A stretch of 64,000 bases of DNA from Dicyema japonicum (lineage: Eukaryota; Dicyemida; Rhombozoa; Dicyemidae): positions 1,907,191 through 1,971,190 of the forward strand of contig RDEW01000004.1 in the NCBI GenBank assembly GCA_011109175.1. Direction: 5' to 3'. Made by a program: the position numbers and the translations under genes. Position 1 is the stretch's first letter. Every line of letters starts with the position of its first letter. The notes beneath the pieces were generated by a model. It saw only the letters and a program-made list of their open reading frames with translations, was not told the origin of the DNA and searched no databases. Below are positions 1 to 11,565 of this stretch, one piece after another.

Positions 1-139
1 TTGAAAAGTGAAAAAAATAGTACAGAGTTATGCGCTATTTCGCATAAGTATTCACATATTCCAGGTTTTTTTATATAGTAATTTATCACATAGAAAAAAT
101 ATTACAATTTAAAGTAACGAGTGTACAGTAGAGTACGCA

Positions 140-415
140 TATTCGACGCTTATTGCAATATATTTTGGGAAAGATGAAACAGGGGTCAAACAATATTTGG
201 AGAAGAGAATTTTGGAAAGCGACCTAACTAAAATTATTAATATGGAATGTAAAAATGTCTCTCCTGAAGATTATTTGTTCCTTCTAAATTGTCAGCCATC
301 CTCGAGTATTTGTCGAAAGATGTTTTTCGCAATTCAAGAGTTTTTTGAGGACAAACAGAAACTTTTGTACACGAAATCTGGAAAATTACGTAATGTCGAT
401 TTTCAATAAATAGTC
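140..415 (+). pseudogene. hAT transposase C-terminal remnant
   Basis: The frame at 298-411 reads a segment like the hAT-transposase dimerisation tail (VERCFSQFKSFLRTNRNF, then a short helix ending in SIFNK). The residues just upstream (NMECKNVSPEDYLFLLNC) lie in another frame, so there is at least one frameshift. The bases at 20-60 (gcgctatttcgcataagtat) resemble those at 29930-29960, which suggests both belong to one decayed hAT family. The rest of the element lies left of the window. The call rests on motif resemblance only. Confidence 0.5.
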
Positions 416-420
416 TTTAA

Positions 421-2683
421 AACAACATTTTAAAGTTAAATTTTTTCAAATTTTAAGGTTAAAAAATGCTCGCCTTAATTATGACTTTTTTGTCTTCCTT
501 GCCTCGATTGTCTTTTGGCAACCACCATAATTTGCTTAGTCGCTGAGAATCCCAATGAAAGGTTTCAAATGGATTTGATTCATGAATGTCTAATAATTCT
601 TAAAGATTACTAAACGATTTAATCAGAGTATCACAAGAATCACGTTTAATATGTTTTTAAAAAAATGCGACAAAAAGATGGAAGTTGAAAAACCATTAGA
701 GTATAACTTTTCAACACAGTCATCATCAAGTTAGCATTCTTTTGATAATATATTCCAAGGAATACATGGATTTAATTCCGTAATGCCTGATGATACAGTT
801 GAAATGTAGAAGAGAAGTAACGTTTCCATTGGCTGTTTACAGGAGATGAAGATGAGCAACGGAAATCTCGATTAATGTGTCTACTTTGTGATTCAAATCT
901 TTAAGGACTCGGATATGATATCCATTCAAGATTGGCTCTTGGCATACTCCGTGTTTGACGTGAGTGACAGGATTATCATGCAAAAATTGTCTTAAATATA
1001 AAGTTTTTACTTGAAAACTTTACATAACACGTTATAAAAAACAAGAAGTGTGAGTGAATAAAAATTTAGTCGAACGACTTTAGTAGTAGTAAAAACAATC
1101 AAACCTATATCATTTGTAGATTTATCTTAACTATGGACTACGGAAACTGGGGGAGTAATAGATTATGCATAGTAGCAACTTATACACGCCACGTTGTACA
1201 ATTTGTTTGTCAAAATTATAATTCTATACAACGATGGAATTTGAATCACCTCAAAGAAGTGGAATTGTTGGACTCTCCTCAAGAATCAGTTGAGAAAGGT
1301 CATAGAAACAGATTAGCTGATCAGGATTTCAAGTAAATGGAAAGGTTAATTACTTTATTAATAATCGTTAAACAATTAATCCGAAGGTGTTACGGAAGCC
1401 TCTTTGCTTGCATAGATGTTCCCTTTCTGAATTGCCAACAAGATTCGCTCAAACAGTGATCTTAAGTAGGTGTAGAAGTCTGACTCCCTGGCCGACAAGG
1501 AATTCGAGCGTCAAGGGTACAAGTGAACCGGATGTTGCAACTCGGAGCAGAACGAACAAAACATACCAAATAGGACATAACATTTTGCTCTTTTGAAACA
1601 GAGTATCTCCAAAAATCCACTTGGAAGACTCCCCAGACAACAAACAAGCACTGGGGTGTTGGTTAGATGACACCAGTAGATCTTCAAATGACTTTCTTGA
1701 AACCGCATCGTTCAGACTCTGTTGAGAGTTCTGGGAAGGATAAAAAAACAAGTAAGTACGGCTCCAGAGATTACCTGCATGCACAGTGACTAGAGATGTG
1801 CAGAAAGAAAAATGTCTATAAACCGACGAATTCCCAGATTGCCTAATCTAACCGGTAGTGTGTTTCCATGCAGTTTCTTAAAACTGGAGATTGAAGATAC
1901 GCTCTACTGTCAAGCGAAAGATATATGCGATTTAGTCACATTAAGTGAAAGTGGACAGTCCTGAACAAATATGCAATCCTCTGTATGTTAAGGCTACTTT
2001 AAAGAGGAATAGTAAGGTGTGGAGGTCAAGTAAACATAAACGATCTAGAGTTCCCTCAATTAGTCGTTGCTGATCACGTAAAACACTCCCAAAAAGTAAA
2101 TTAGTCTATTAGAAATGCGGCTATAAGCCAATAAGCCTAGATATAATGGAGTCTCGTAGGAAACTATTCGTGCATATACTGATGGAATTGGCATCTCACT
2201 ATACATGGAAAATTACTAACTCTTCCGGTCGTCCAACAAAACAACTTGAAAAATCAGAAAAAGTTGAAAACCTCTTTATGTCTGAGATTTTCCCATAATT
2301 TTCAGTCAAAATAAATAAATAAAATTATTTACATTATCCCTATAATTTTTAGTCAAAAATAAAATTATTAAAATAAAATTAAAAAAAATAAATGTGATAC
2401 TACCACATAAATCTTTGTAGTGAAGAAAATTGTGTAATAGAAATTATATAAACACAACAACTGTCAGCATATTAATGCAATAAGAACCATGACATGAAGT
2501 AAGAGACTGCTACAATATTTTTAATTCATTCTGATTTTCAGCCAAGTTCAAACAATTTGTTTGGAACGACTGACGAAAATGTGCAAAAGGAAAACAAAAA
2601 TGACCGTTAAATGAAAAAAACTAATTGAGAGCAACATAATAAACGGCGCATAAATATATGGTAGTAAGGTAAATCTTTTTAAA
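421..2683. other. Intergenic, no confident gene
   Basis: This 2.3-kb stretch is AT-rich, with low-complexity A/T runs near 2290-2400. Open frames of 60-110 codons occur at 1133-1336 (+) and 1449-1784 (-), but neither resembles a known family and neither gains a partner exon through a short intron. They could be decayed repeat sequence. Confidence 0.4.
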
Positions 2684-2947
2684 ATGGCGGCAAATATAAA
2701 AAGTAGTGTGACAGATACTAAATATGAATGTTCATCTGAAAAATATACGAGGAGTAAGTGGAACTGATAATTTGATAGAACTAATGAAAATAAGTGAAAT
2801 TGATAAACATAATTTACAGTGATGGATAGTTTGGTGTATATTAAGGATAAATATGAATGTAATAAAGTAAAAGATTTGACAGATACTCAGTACAGCTTAA
2901 TATGCAGTCTTATCCACATAATGCTAATGGCCCGTTGTATAAAATAA
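2684..2947 (+). CDS. Predicted small gene with two ~25-nt introns
   Basis: The predicted 70-residue protein is not recognised. Exon 1 starts at ATG 2684 in a good context (aaaATGG) and stops at a GTAAGT donor at 2754. Intron 1 is 2754-2778 (25 nt, ends GATAG). Exon 2 is only 15 nt (2779-2793). Intron 2 is 2794-2819 (26 nt, ends TTTACAG). Exon 3 runs to TAA 2945-2947. Phases match at both junctions (phase 1 each), and without splicing stops appear within a few codons. The product is mixed charged/hydrophobic (for example DKYECNKVKDLTDTQYS near the middle). It could be a decayed gene whose further exons are lost. Intron sizes match the better-supported genes of this window. Confidence 0.45.
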
Positions 2948-3743
2948 ATGCAATGTGCCGGATCCTGTTAACACAAAAGGCCAGTCATCCCAAATGAGTT
3001 GTTTAATAGTTGTAATACGCTGACAGTATAGGAATAGAAAACCAGAACAATGTTAGATTTTCTAATAATTTCAATAATAATTTTAGCTATTCTTAAGTCT
3101 TGCCATTCCCACAGTCCATATTTCCCCTTGGAATTTTATATATTAATTTAACATGCTAGAACCACCTCAACTCGATTATTCGATAAATATTAATTATTCC
3201 TGGAGATGGATGGAACTTATCTAGACACAACAAAAGATTTGTTCCAAAGTCTTTTTTATTAATGTTTATGCATACTTTATCACTCACAAAAAATCATAAT
3301 ATTGTGGACCTTTCGGAGTCGATGACAAATAATTATTTAAAAACGAATTACGTGAATTCTCAATTGGAGTCCAACAATTATCTTTGTCTTCCATTTGCTC
3401 TGTACTCAGCATTACTTGAATTATCTAAAACTTAATATTTATAAAAATAATTACTGAATTTATTCCAGTTATTCCCAGGATAATGAATGGGGTGATAACA
3501 TATGCATCAACATTAATAGGTTAGAGTTGATAAGAGGAACAAATCTTTTTTCAGCTGGAGGATACTTGAACTTATATAAATTTCATTTGAAAATTTCCTG
3601 TTTTGACAAATATTTTTTTGATTTTGTCCATGTGTTAAGAAGTCTTCCAAAGATCTCGACGTGTCTCCAATGACTGAAGTATATGGTTACACATTCACAT
3701 ACTTACTGAGGAATAAATTCTTCGATGGAGTAAATGCTTTATT

Positions 3744-5948
3744 ATCTAAAGCAGGGGTTCTCAACCTTTTTAGCTCAAGGGCCAAAACGATAATTAAGAG
3801 TATCTTTGCGGGCCGCACAAAAAAATATTTTATTTGATTAAAGAAAAAAGGCTTTATTACGTAATAAGAGAATCAATGTGAGACTTGATTTTGCTTGGCG
3901 TCTACTATTTTATCGAAACGAGGAGTAAAGTTCGAAGACGATGTACGTAAAAGTTGAATTAGGTGTTCATCAGTCAATCGATTTCGATACTTACTTTTTA
4001 TTCGCGTAAGTTTACTGAAAAGAGCTTCACATGCATACGTTGATCCGAAGACTGATGCATTTTTTTGAGCATTATCGACCAAGTTTGGATATTTCCATTG
4101 TGGAATTCGACTTTAAAAATCCAATAGTTCACTTGACTTAAATAGCGCGGTAAGTTGTAAATCTGCCTGCATTTCAATTAGCTCCAAATGATATACATAT
4201 GGAGCGGTTGCAGCATCTGTTTCCATAGGTGACGAAAATATTTTCATAATAGGTAGAGCTTCTTTAAAATCATTAAAACGTGTTTCGAATTCATCGATTA
4301 AGTCACTAATAACAGAGGTATATTTTTCATATGATCCATCTACCCTGTGGTTTGAAAGTATTGGAAAATGAATGGTAACTCTACTTGCAATTTGTATTTT
4401 GAAAAGGTGTAGTTTTTCGATAAATGCAGAAACAAGTCCGTATAATTCATGACATAGTTTGTTCTTACCCTGCAGAGAAGTATTCAAAATCGAAAGGTGT
4501 GTAAAAATATCAACCATAAATGCTAAATCCGCAATCCACTCCTTATCAGTAAGCTAAAGATAGAATATCTTATTGTCAATAAAATTTATAATCTCCGGGA
4601 GAAGGTCATAAAATCTAAATGCGATTTATTTAAAATTTATACAACCTTTTCAGACATGCTGCCCGACTCAACCATCGTACGGTTGTATGCATGAGCAAAT
4701 CTCTATACTCAGCATCAACATCCTCGAGAAATTACCTAAAATTGCGGTGATTTAAAGCACGAGAGCGAATAAAATTTACGATTGAAATGACCGTTTCTGT
4801 TACATGGTCCATTTTCATAGATTTTACAGCTAAATTTTCTTGATGTAGTATGCAGTGTTGCCAAATCACAGGACTCAATTCATCATCTACTCGCCATCCA
4901 GCTACGAGACCTTGAAACCCGGTTTTCCATCCAACCATAAAAGGACATCCATCTGTGGCAATTGAAAACATTTTTGAAAGATCCAAATGTGCCTTTTCAA
5001 GGCAATCACGAAATTCACGGAATATATCAGCTCCTTTAGTAGAAGCATGAAAGTTACGTAGCGTGAGAAAATTTTCATAAATTTTGAAGTCAGGCATGAC
5101 ATCTCGAATAAACACAGCCAATTGTTTTGTATCACTAATATCTTTAGTGATGTCAAGAGCAATAGAATAGTGTACGAAAAAGTAGGATTCAGTGAGTAGC
5201 TGGCATTGAATATCGTCAGATATTCTCTCAATTCTCCGAGTAACTGTATCGTTGCTTAGCTGTAAGTTTATAACATTTTTTTTAATTTCTGAAAAACAAC
5301 ATTTTTCAGTAAATATAAGGATAGCTTGCTTAATAAATTCTCCATCTGAATACGGCTTCATATTTTTTGCAAGTAGATGACAAATTTTGAAAAAGCTATT
5401 GTAGCGGATCTTGATGGCATGGGCTGTTTAAACAAAGTGGTTTGTAGTTTGCGATTTGATTTCATAGATAGAAATTTGATTTTTCTTGATTCACCTCGAA
5501 ATGAATCATATTCTGAAGAATGTTTCATATAATGCCTCTCGACATAATATAACTTAAGACATCGAATAACAAAATGACAAATCAGGCAATGTGCTTTGCC
5601 ATTTTCTTTAAAAACGATAAATTGTTCCTCCCATTCGGGGTTAATTGCACGATTTTCTTGAATAATTTTTCTACTTCTTTTAACACGTTTTCCAGACATC
5701 ACAAGCAATATTAATTAAAAGTTAATACAAAAAATATTTAATTTAAAAACAATAGTTAAAATATGTAAAAATTTTTTAACCATAAAAAGTTTATTGTACG
5801 AAACAAACAGAAAGAAAAAGCACAGTTAAAATCCGGCTGTATTATGTAAAATATGTAATATTTTTTTAATAATTTTAAGCGTCCGCACCAAAATCGTGGG
5901 GGCCGCATGCGGCCCGCTGGGGCGCCGTTGAGAATCCCTGATCTAAAG
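3744..5948 (-). mobile_element. hAT transposon (hAT-1) with 8-bp TSD
   Basis: The element is 3752-5940 (2189 bp), flanked by a perfect 8-bp target duplication ATCTAAAG at 3744-3751 and 5941-5948. The ends are imperfect inverted repeats: CAGGGGTTCTCAAC at the left and, read from the other strand, CAGGGATTCTCAAC at the right (13 of 14 match). An 8-bp duplication with CAGGG-type ends is diagnostic of the hAT superfamily. Both ends carry GC-rich subterminal sequence (gcgggccgc on the left, a GCATGC-centred CG-rich palindrome near 5900-5930). The single transposase frame is on the minus strand and broken. Confidence 0.93.
3873..5708 (-). pseudogene. hAT-1 transposase (BED finger, GTF2IRD2/ZBED-like)
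   Basis: Read on the minus strand from 5708. The first block (5708-5358) holds a BED-type zinc finger: CLIC, then the RHYMKH histidine pair about 15 residues on. The next block (5361-4732) contains ATDGCPFMVG, the usual catalytic-core motif. The last block (4082-3873) has the C-terminal dimerisation signature ACEALFSKL...KSKYRNRLTDEHL. The blocks lie in different frames with internal stops, so the roughly 600-residue protein is broken in at least three places. Domain order and ends match GTF2IRD2/ZBED-like hAT transposases of animals. Confidence 0.85.
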
Positions 5949-6130
5949 TCATCGCTGCTAAGACAACTTTTTTTAACAATGCCATCCCCATAAGGAACGA
6001 TTTAAATCATTTTGTTAAAATTCCCGAATGGAGTGTTCATTGATTAAATGTATCACGTGGTCCCTTATATGAATCACAGACAAACTCATCTAAGCCTTTA
6101 ATTTTCTATCAGGACAGAAAGAATACAAGG

Positions 6131-8340
6131 AAATTCGTGACCCCCTAATCATCAGCTCTACTAGTTAACAAGTCACTAAGAACAGCACCAGAAAACAGTC
6201 TCAGACACAAAGAAACAGAAAGTCTTTTAATACTGACCAGACACGTGGAGTCTTAAAATATTAGCTTTGTAGTAAGAAAGTTATTCTGAGAGAAATACAA
6301 CAATCGTTTAAGAGTGAGACTGACTCAACTAGAAATTTATATATTTAAGGACAGAGATTTGTCAACTAAAGTGGTTAAGGTTATAGTTCTATCTATGAGA
6401 GCCTTAAAGGGGTTTATAAGTCCCTCTTATAAAATTTTATTTTTATATGAACAACTCCGAGCTCATCATATCTGCATTCTGTCACGGAGGAATGTATCCT
6501 GTTCAATTTGTCAGTCCTACTTAAGACATATCTGTGATCAAGTTCCTGAAATTATGTCCGGTAGGTGTTCACAAGGTTCAACAGGTGGTGGAGAACAGTT
6601 GATGCTTTTTGCGTAAAAAATCCTCTACCATGTTTTCCAGCACAATATGTCAGATTCAGTCTCTCTATGCATAATGTTTTTGTGGAAAGTTCTGAAAGTT
6701 AAAATTCCTTTATCCACCTTTTCCTCCTCAATCCTCCTTCGAATAAAGCATCAATTTATTTCGTATAGCAAGGATCTTCTCATTAAGGATTTGCGATCCA
6801 TAACGTCTACACAGCGTCTCACAGTGGAGCCTATTTCTCTCCACGACCTAATCCTGATATGGAATCACTGTTTTTGTAGTATAAACGCTCTTGGTAAAAC
6901 GTCACAGAATTCTTTTAAGAAGTTAATGGTACGGACATTCTTCCCATTCATTCTGCACTCCCATCTTCCTATTCATTCTTTAATAATAAGGAGATTCAGA
7001 TCGACCCTTGGAAAATTAAATTTGAAATCATCTTTTGTAAAATTAAAGGCAAAAAACCCTTAGTAAATGTTTAGGGGTTGTCTTGACCGTCTGCCTCCGT
7101 TACTTCAATAGTATTTTCCACGATAGTATTGAACCCCGGAATCCCTCTATATTTCTGAAACGGACAAACACCTAAAAATAAAAGCAGCAATTTATTTGTG
7201 GATGAGTGAGAGATTTATTCTTCTAATTTGTTGGCCACCTGAATTCCACGATTATTTTCTAGGTTTCTCGTAAATCAATATTCTTAATAGACGTCTGTAA
7301 CTGACAACGACCAAGAAAACTGATCATTTTGATTTTCAAATATACAAAAATAACCTAACCTATAGCTTTAGGATCAATCAGATCAACTAGAAATCTCTAA
7401 TTAGGTAAATCTGCAACAATACGACTCAAATCGTCATATTGTTTTAGTGGCACTGCGTAGTGGCAAACATTGTAGTAATTTACCACTTACGAATAATGTA
7501 TCTTTCAATTCCTCAAAGTCAACAACTTTGAGATAAAGCTTTCCGTCAATAATAATAAAATTTTCGTTTTTTTAGGCAGTACTTTTTAACTTTAGAAGTA
7601 TTTACGTTTTGATCTTCAAGGATTGATTTTAGAAGTCGGTACTCTTCATTATCTTTGACAAAAATCCTGCTATAGGCCATTAGGTCATAATCTTTATATG
7701 TAAAAATAAAATAAAGTTATTGATTAAGTTTTAGTTCGAATGACAGTTATGCTGAAAGCTGTCAAAGTATCATCCTCGGCTCGGTGTCGACTTGGGCTCG
7801 CGACTAATGTAAAGTATTGAAAATTGGCTTTCGAAATTAAAATATTGAATGCATAATAAAACTGAATAATGTACCTGTCAATCAAATCAATGTGGAGAAA
7901 AGGCAAAGAATCTGTCAGAAAAAGAATTTCAGACATTAAACAAAGAAATTGAAGAATTTAAGAAAACGAGCAACTGAGCACATTGGCAGTTTCGGGAGTT
8001 CAAATTAGGAAAATGGAGATGAAGATGATCTTGGAGAACGATACCAAAACGCCAAACTGAAAATGCAAGTCGAAGGTACAATAAATTACACAGCAAAAAG
8101 TCAAATACGAGCTAGAACTCTCCTTTAGTTAAAAGCACTCCCACGTTTCCCATGAACATGCGAATACATAGGGTTTTGGTTTATCCTCTCCCAACTATCC
8201 TTTCTACTAGTTTCTAACATCCAACTGTATAGTAGACAAACTGAGAGTACGTTAAAGACTAGAAAAGTGTCAACCATTCAACCAAAAGCAATTATAAGAT
8301 GATACTTTAAGAGAAAATTCACTAATTTATTATTAATAGC
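6131..8340. other. Remnant-rich region, no intact gene
   Basis: Frames at 6314-6616 and 6647-7063 (+) are open but unlike known proteins. On the minus strand, about 7690-7400 shows coding-like residues in two frames (DNEEYRLLKSILEDQNVNTS, then IIIDGKLYLKVVDFEELKDT) that stop and shift. They may be remains of a retroelement integrase-type region or of an ordinary gene. A segment at 8128-8190 is shared with 37530-37590 (repeat R4). No full-length gene can be supported. Confidence 0.35.
8128..8190 (+). repeat. Dispersed repeat R4, copy 1
   Basis: The bases around aaagcactcccacgtttccc and the following cataggg-ttt are matched at 37530-37590 with about one difference in five. This is too short and diverged to classify, and is probably the tail of a decayed transposon. 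Confidence 0.4.
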
Positions 8341-9589
8341 AATGAAGCAGAAAAGTTAACTAATTTGAGATTCCACTTTTGCCATGCATCTCTGGACACG
8401 CGCTGTAAGTCATTTCCATCCTTCCCTGTTTCTCGCATCCGCCCTCAGATCATCCAATAGTGAACAGGGAAGATTGAATGCATGAAGAAGACATCTTGTG
8501 CAAGAGACACGCCACACCTCAACCAAGATTCACTAATTTAGTGTTACTTTGATTTGACTCACCCTTCAGTTATTTTTGAATAATTATGCAAATTGAATTA
8601 TCGATATTTTCTAACCAAGGCTTACAATAATCAAGTTAGTGATAAAACACTACTATCTAATTATTGATTCGTGGCCCCTTCTTGGAAATCGACCCATGGT
8701 GGATCAACTCTAACATTGCTTTGATACCAATAATCACTGTCATCTATTTTGGGATAGCACGTACATAAAGTTAGATAATATTTAAAAACTGGGGCAGACT
8801 CAAGAACAGAATTCACCACCATTTAATTAAAAGGGGACGAGGCTAATAGGCAATATGGCCTCTCAGTAGTCTCCTCATCTTAGTAGATGTTCTTCCCTAC
8901 TTGTGCATTCTCTGTATTCTCGTTGCCCAGGTAGAAACTCGCCTGAGATGAACAGTGTGCCAGACATCCTAACTCTAAGGGGTACGATCTTTTACATAAT
9001 AGTTTCTTGAAAATGAATCAGTTATAGAATATTGGTAGGCAATCTTGGCAGCCAGCCTTCTGAAGTCAAACCCGACCGCAACTGGTCGTACACCGCCGTC
9101 ATTCTAATCGCAGGGTGTCAAGTTTGAGGAAAGCAAAAAATGGTTGACAACTTAGGGTTCATAAATGAGGTAGTTAAATTCGTGAAACGAAGTCCTGAAT
9201 CTCATAGAGACAAAGAAGTTAAGTCTTTCAGATGGTCCGGTCTGATTCCGTTGAGCCCTGCTCTGATACTAGGGCAAAAGTCCGTATTGGGAGGAGTACT
9301 TCATCTTTTGATGCTATCAGGGGACGCACTCCGGCTAAGGGAGAGACTGGGCGTAGGTTGTAAGGCCGTAGGGGATGCTTGCACAACAAATATTGTAGGC
9401 GACGAGAGTTGGTTTAGCGGTCAACTCGGAGAAAGTGCCTTGAAAACTTCGCAGGTTCCAACTTAAATTAACATGAAACGAACAGTTATCTCGAGACAGA
9501 GCACTTCTACTTCCTTGTTCGGACTATGTGTGGGACAACTGGGGATGTTGGTTCCTCCCATAAAAAAAGCACACAGTCTTGTGTTTTGT
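8341..9589. other. Region without confident gene
   Basis: At about 8370-8460 the minus strand reads a short segment (ADARNREGW-like) resembling the C-terminal region of some LINE proteins. The 108-codon frame at 9140-9466 (+) has no recognisable family. The rest shows nothing classifiable. Confidence 0.3.
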
Positions 9590-9895
9590 TCGTCCGGATA
9601 CACCGAGAAGTAAGTTACAAATAAACAACTAGTTAAGTGTACCCAGTTTTTACTGCTACAGAAACAGAGTCCACCCCGAACCATCATAAAAGGTAAAAGA
9701 CGTCCATTACTTGCAGTTGTGGAAACCCCTCCAATGGAGTTGGGGAGAGCAAATGATCCTTTTTTGTGCCAATATGGCACTGATCACATGACGCCACTCT
9801 AGTAGGTAAGGGAAAGAGAAGGAACAGACAAAACAAACAGAAAACTTCAACCAATTAGTCACGTAGCACCACATAGCGCCAAGGAGAGATATAAA
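9590..9895 (+). repeat. Dispersed repeat R1, copy 1
   Basis: About 300 bp alignable by eye with 15720-16030. Shared blocks include the aaggtaaaagacgtccat / aaggtagaagacattcat region, ggaaacccctcca / ggaaactcctcca, acatgacgccactctagtagg, ggaacagacaaaacaaacag and the end block tcacgtagcaccacatagcgcc. Reverse-oriented or partial copies lie at 17685-17830, 37740-37800, 38600-38730, 44220-44270 and 58145-58200. It has no coding capacity, so it is a SINE- or MITE-like family or a LINE untranslated region. Confidence 0.75.
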
Positions 9896-9997
9896 ATCCA
9901 AAAGGTTTAAATTAATTATATATTAATAAAATATTATTTTTTATAAATTTCACTTCGAACCGAAATAGGAATAAAATGTGAAAACATTAAAACTAAA

Positions 9998-10473
9998 ATG
10001 GTATTGCAAGAAAAGGACAGGTACTGTTAAATCGTAAAGTTGAAGACTCCCAGCTCACGTCTACGAGTACCTCCACCATATTGGAGCGGGCGAAATAGCC
10101 GAGAATTTTATAAAAGAGGTACAGATTTGATTAAATTTAGATTAAATACGAAGGACCAGTACAGATTGGAGAGTCTCCTGGCTTTCTTAAACAATGGTGG
10201 GAGTAAGTGATTTATGGAAACTTTAGTATCTTCTATCCTATCTACTTCGACTGCACAAATCCTCCAAGTTTTGCTGATCCTCACCTTGAAGTACCTAGTT
10301 TGTTAACAGATATGCCGTACTTTAACGAATCCCACTTTAATTACCCAACAGACCTGGATTCCTTCACGATTCCATTCCTTGGGCAGGACACTATGCTACA
10401 ACCACCGTTTTCAGGTTACCCCCAATTCCCATATGAGGAGTTTAATTCTAACTCACTACACAATCAGAATTAG
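9998..10473 (+). CDS. SSBP/Ssdp-like protein (LisH domain), four exons, tiny introns
   Basis: The predicted 134-residue protein has four exons: 9998-10020, 10046-10118, 10141-10202 and 10227-10473. The introns are 25, 22 and 24 nt (10021-10045, 10119-10140, 10203-10226). All start with GT. Introns 2 and 3 end TTTAG and intron 1 ends GAAG, so its acceptor is the least certain. Spliced residues about 12-32 form a LisH motif (VYEYLHHIGAGEIAENFIKE). They are followed by GESPGFLKQWWDIFYPIYFD, the conserved SSBP block (GEPPGFL..WW..F..LY). The tail is short and rich in Pro/Phe/Asn. SSBP (Ssdp) proteins bind LDB/Chip cofactors in nuclear LIM-homeodomain complexes. Animal members are usually 300-400 residues, so this is a much reduced form. 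Phases are consistent throughout and no stop interrupts the frame. Confidence 0.86.
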
Positions 10474-11560
10474 TTTTAAATATTGATTTCTGTTATTTGC
10501 TTCACTTAAATTTAATTTTTGGTTGATAAAATGGAATAATTATTTTTGGATATTTGCATTTGTGGATGCTGATGTCACTAATTTCCCTGAAACAAAAGTG
10601 GATGTTGTTAGATTGTTATTAGTAAAGCTCTCTAAGAAACCCTAATTGAAGAGATCAGAGACCATCCGGGGAAACTCACCGGTCAGACGCTTCAATGTCT
10701 CGGCCTTTCCAGCGATTGAACAAGCATTGTTAGCAATCTGAGGGAAGATGTTAGAAGTAAAATTTTCCTACACATAACGTCCAGTCTAGGGACTTCCCAG
10801 CACCAAACGGAAATATGGTCATTTCATCCGGACGTTTTCCATCTCCACCATTTATCTAGAATGACAGACTACCTAGTCTCAAGCTTGAAACTATGAGACC
10901 TTTAAAATAATTAAAACTGATTATTAGTCATCTTTTATATTTTGCATTAATATTCAGATTATATTCAATAGGTCACATAATATTATTACATTTGGTACGT
11001 TTATCAGCTAAAACAAAAAATTGAAGTTAGAGGGCCACAGCCATAACTGGGTGGCTAAAATTTTAATACCAAGCATCGTTCGCGGGAATCTTCCACTTAC
11101 ATTATATTTTTTCTATTCAATCCCTTTAAATATTTTTTTGATATTATTGGTAAAAATATGAGATTTGGGAGGATATGTCACGTGGTTTTATCGTTGGTTT
11201 GTTTCTTTAATTAACCAGGGGTTAAAGTTATTTAAACCAATTGGTTAATTGGTCGGAGGATTGAGGTGGCGTACCTCTATCGCACGAGATATCAACTTCC
11301 CTTCATGACGGATGAAACCCCATGTTTTCATTCTCGTGAGCATGGACGAGGCAATCGACTCAGGAGAAATCGGAAACCTTAAGTTCTAAACAAAGGAAGT
11401 GAGCGTTGGATGCTCTTAATAATCCTGTGCGGCCAAAAATTGGAAGAGTACGAGGGATCATCTGTGAGCAGCTACACATATATGGTGATACTCGATAATC
11501 CCTCACCTTATAAATTATTAGTTTTTTTTATTTAACCCAAAACCACGGTAAAAACAAATT
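10474..11560. other. 3' flank and unclassified remnant
   Basis: After the SSBP stop the sequence is AT-rich, with possible polyadenylation contexts near 10530. At 10640-10900 (+) a coding-like frame occurs (EEIRDHPGKLTGQTLQCLG and later VSNLREDVRSKIFLHITSS) interrupted by stops. No family was recognised. 11000-11500 holds nothing classifiable. Confidence 0.3.
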
Positions 11561-11565
11561 AATTA

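Larger units (their letters stand above)
3170..6130 (+). pseudogene. Decayed unidentified gene split by hAT-1
   Basis: Coding-like frames run from about 3180 to 3743 and resume after the transposon at 5949. Examples are ESNNYLCLPFALYSALLEL near 3370-3420 and TEVYGYTFTYLLRNKFFDG at 3672-3728. If the element and one copy of its 8-bp duplication are removed, the frame runs straight through the junction (ALLSK, then VIAAKTTFFNNAIPIRN). A 35-nt GT...AG interval (about 3521-3555) joins two segments in frame. There are also frameshifts, one in the T-run near 3247-3253 and one near 3640. The family was not recognised. Its helical, leucine-rich character is the only hint. The gene was probably coding when or shortly before the transposon landed. 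Confidence 0.5.

Noticed and set aside
1449-1784. 111-codon minus-strand frame
   Set aside because: No recognisable motif, overlapping open frames on both strands, no flanking exon. Left unclassified.
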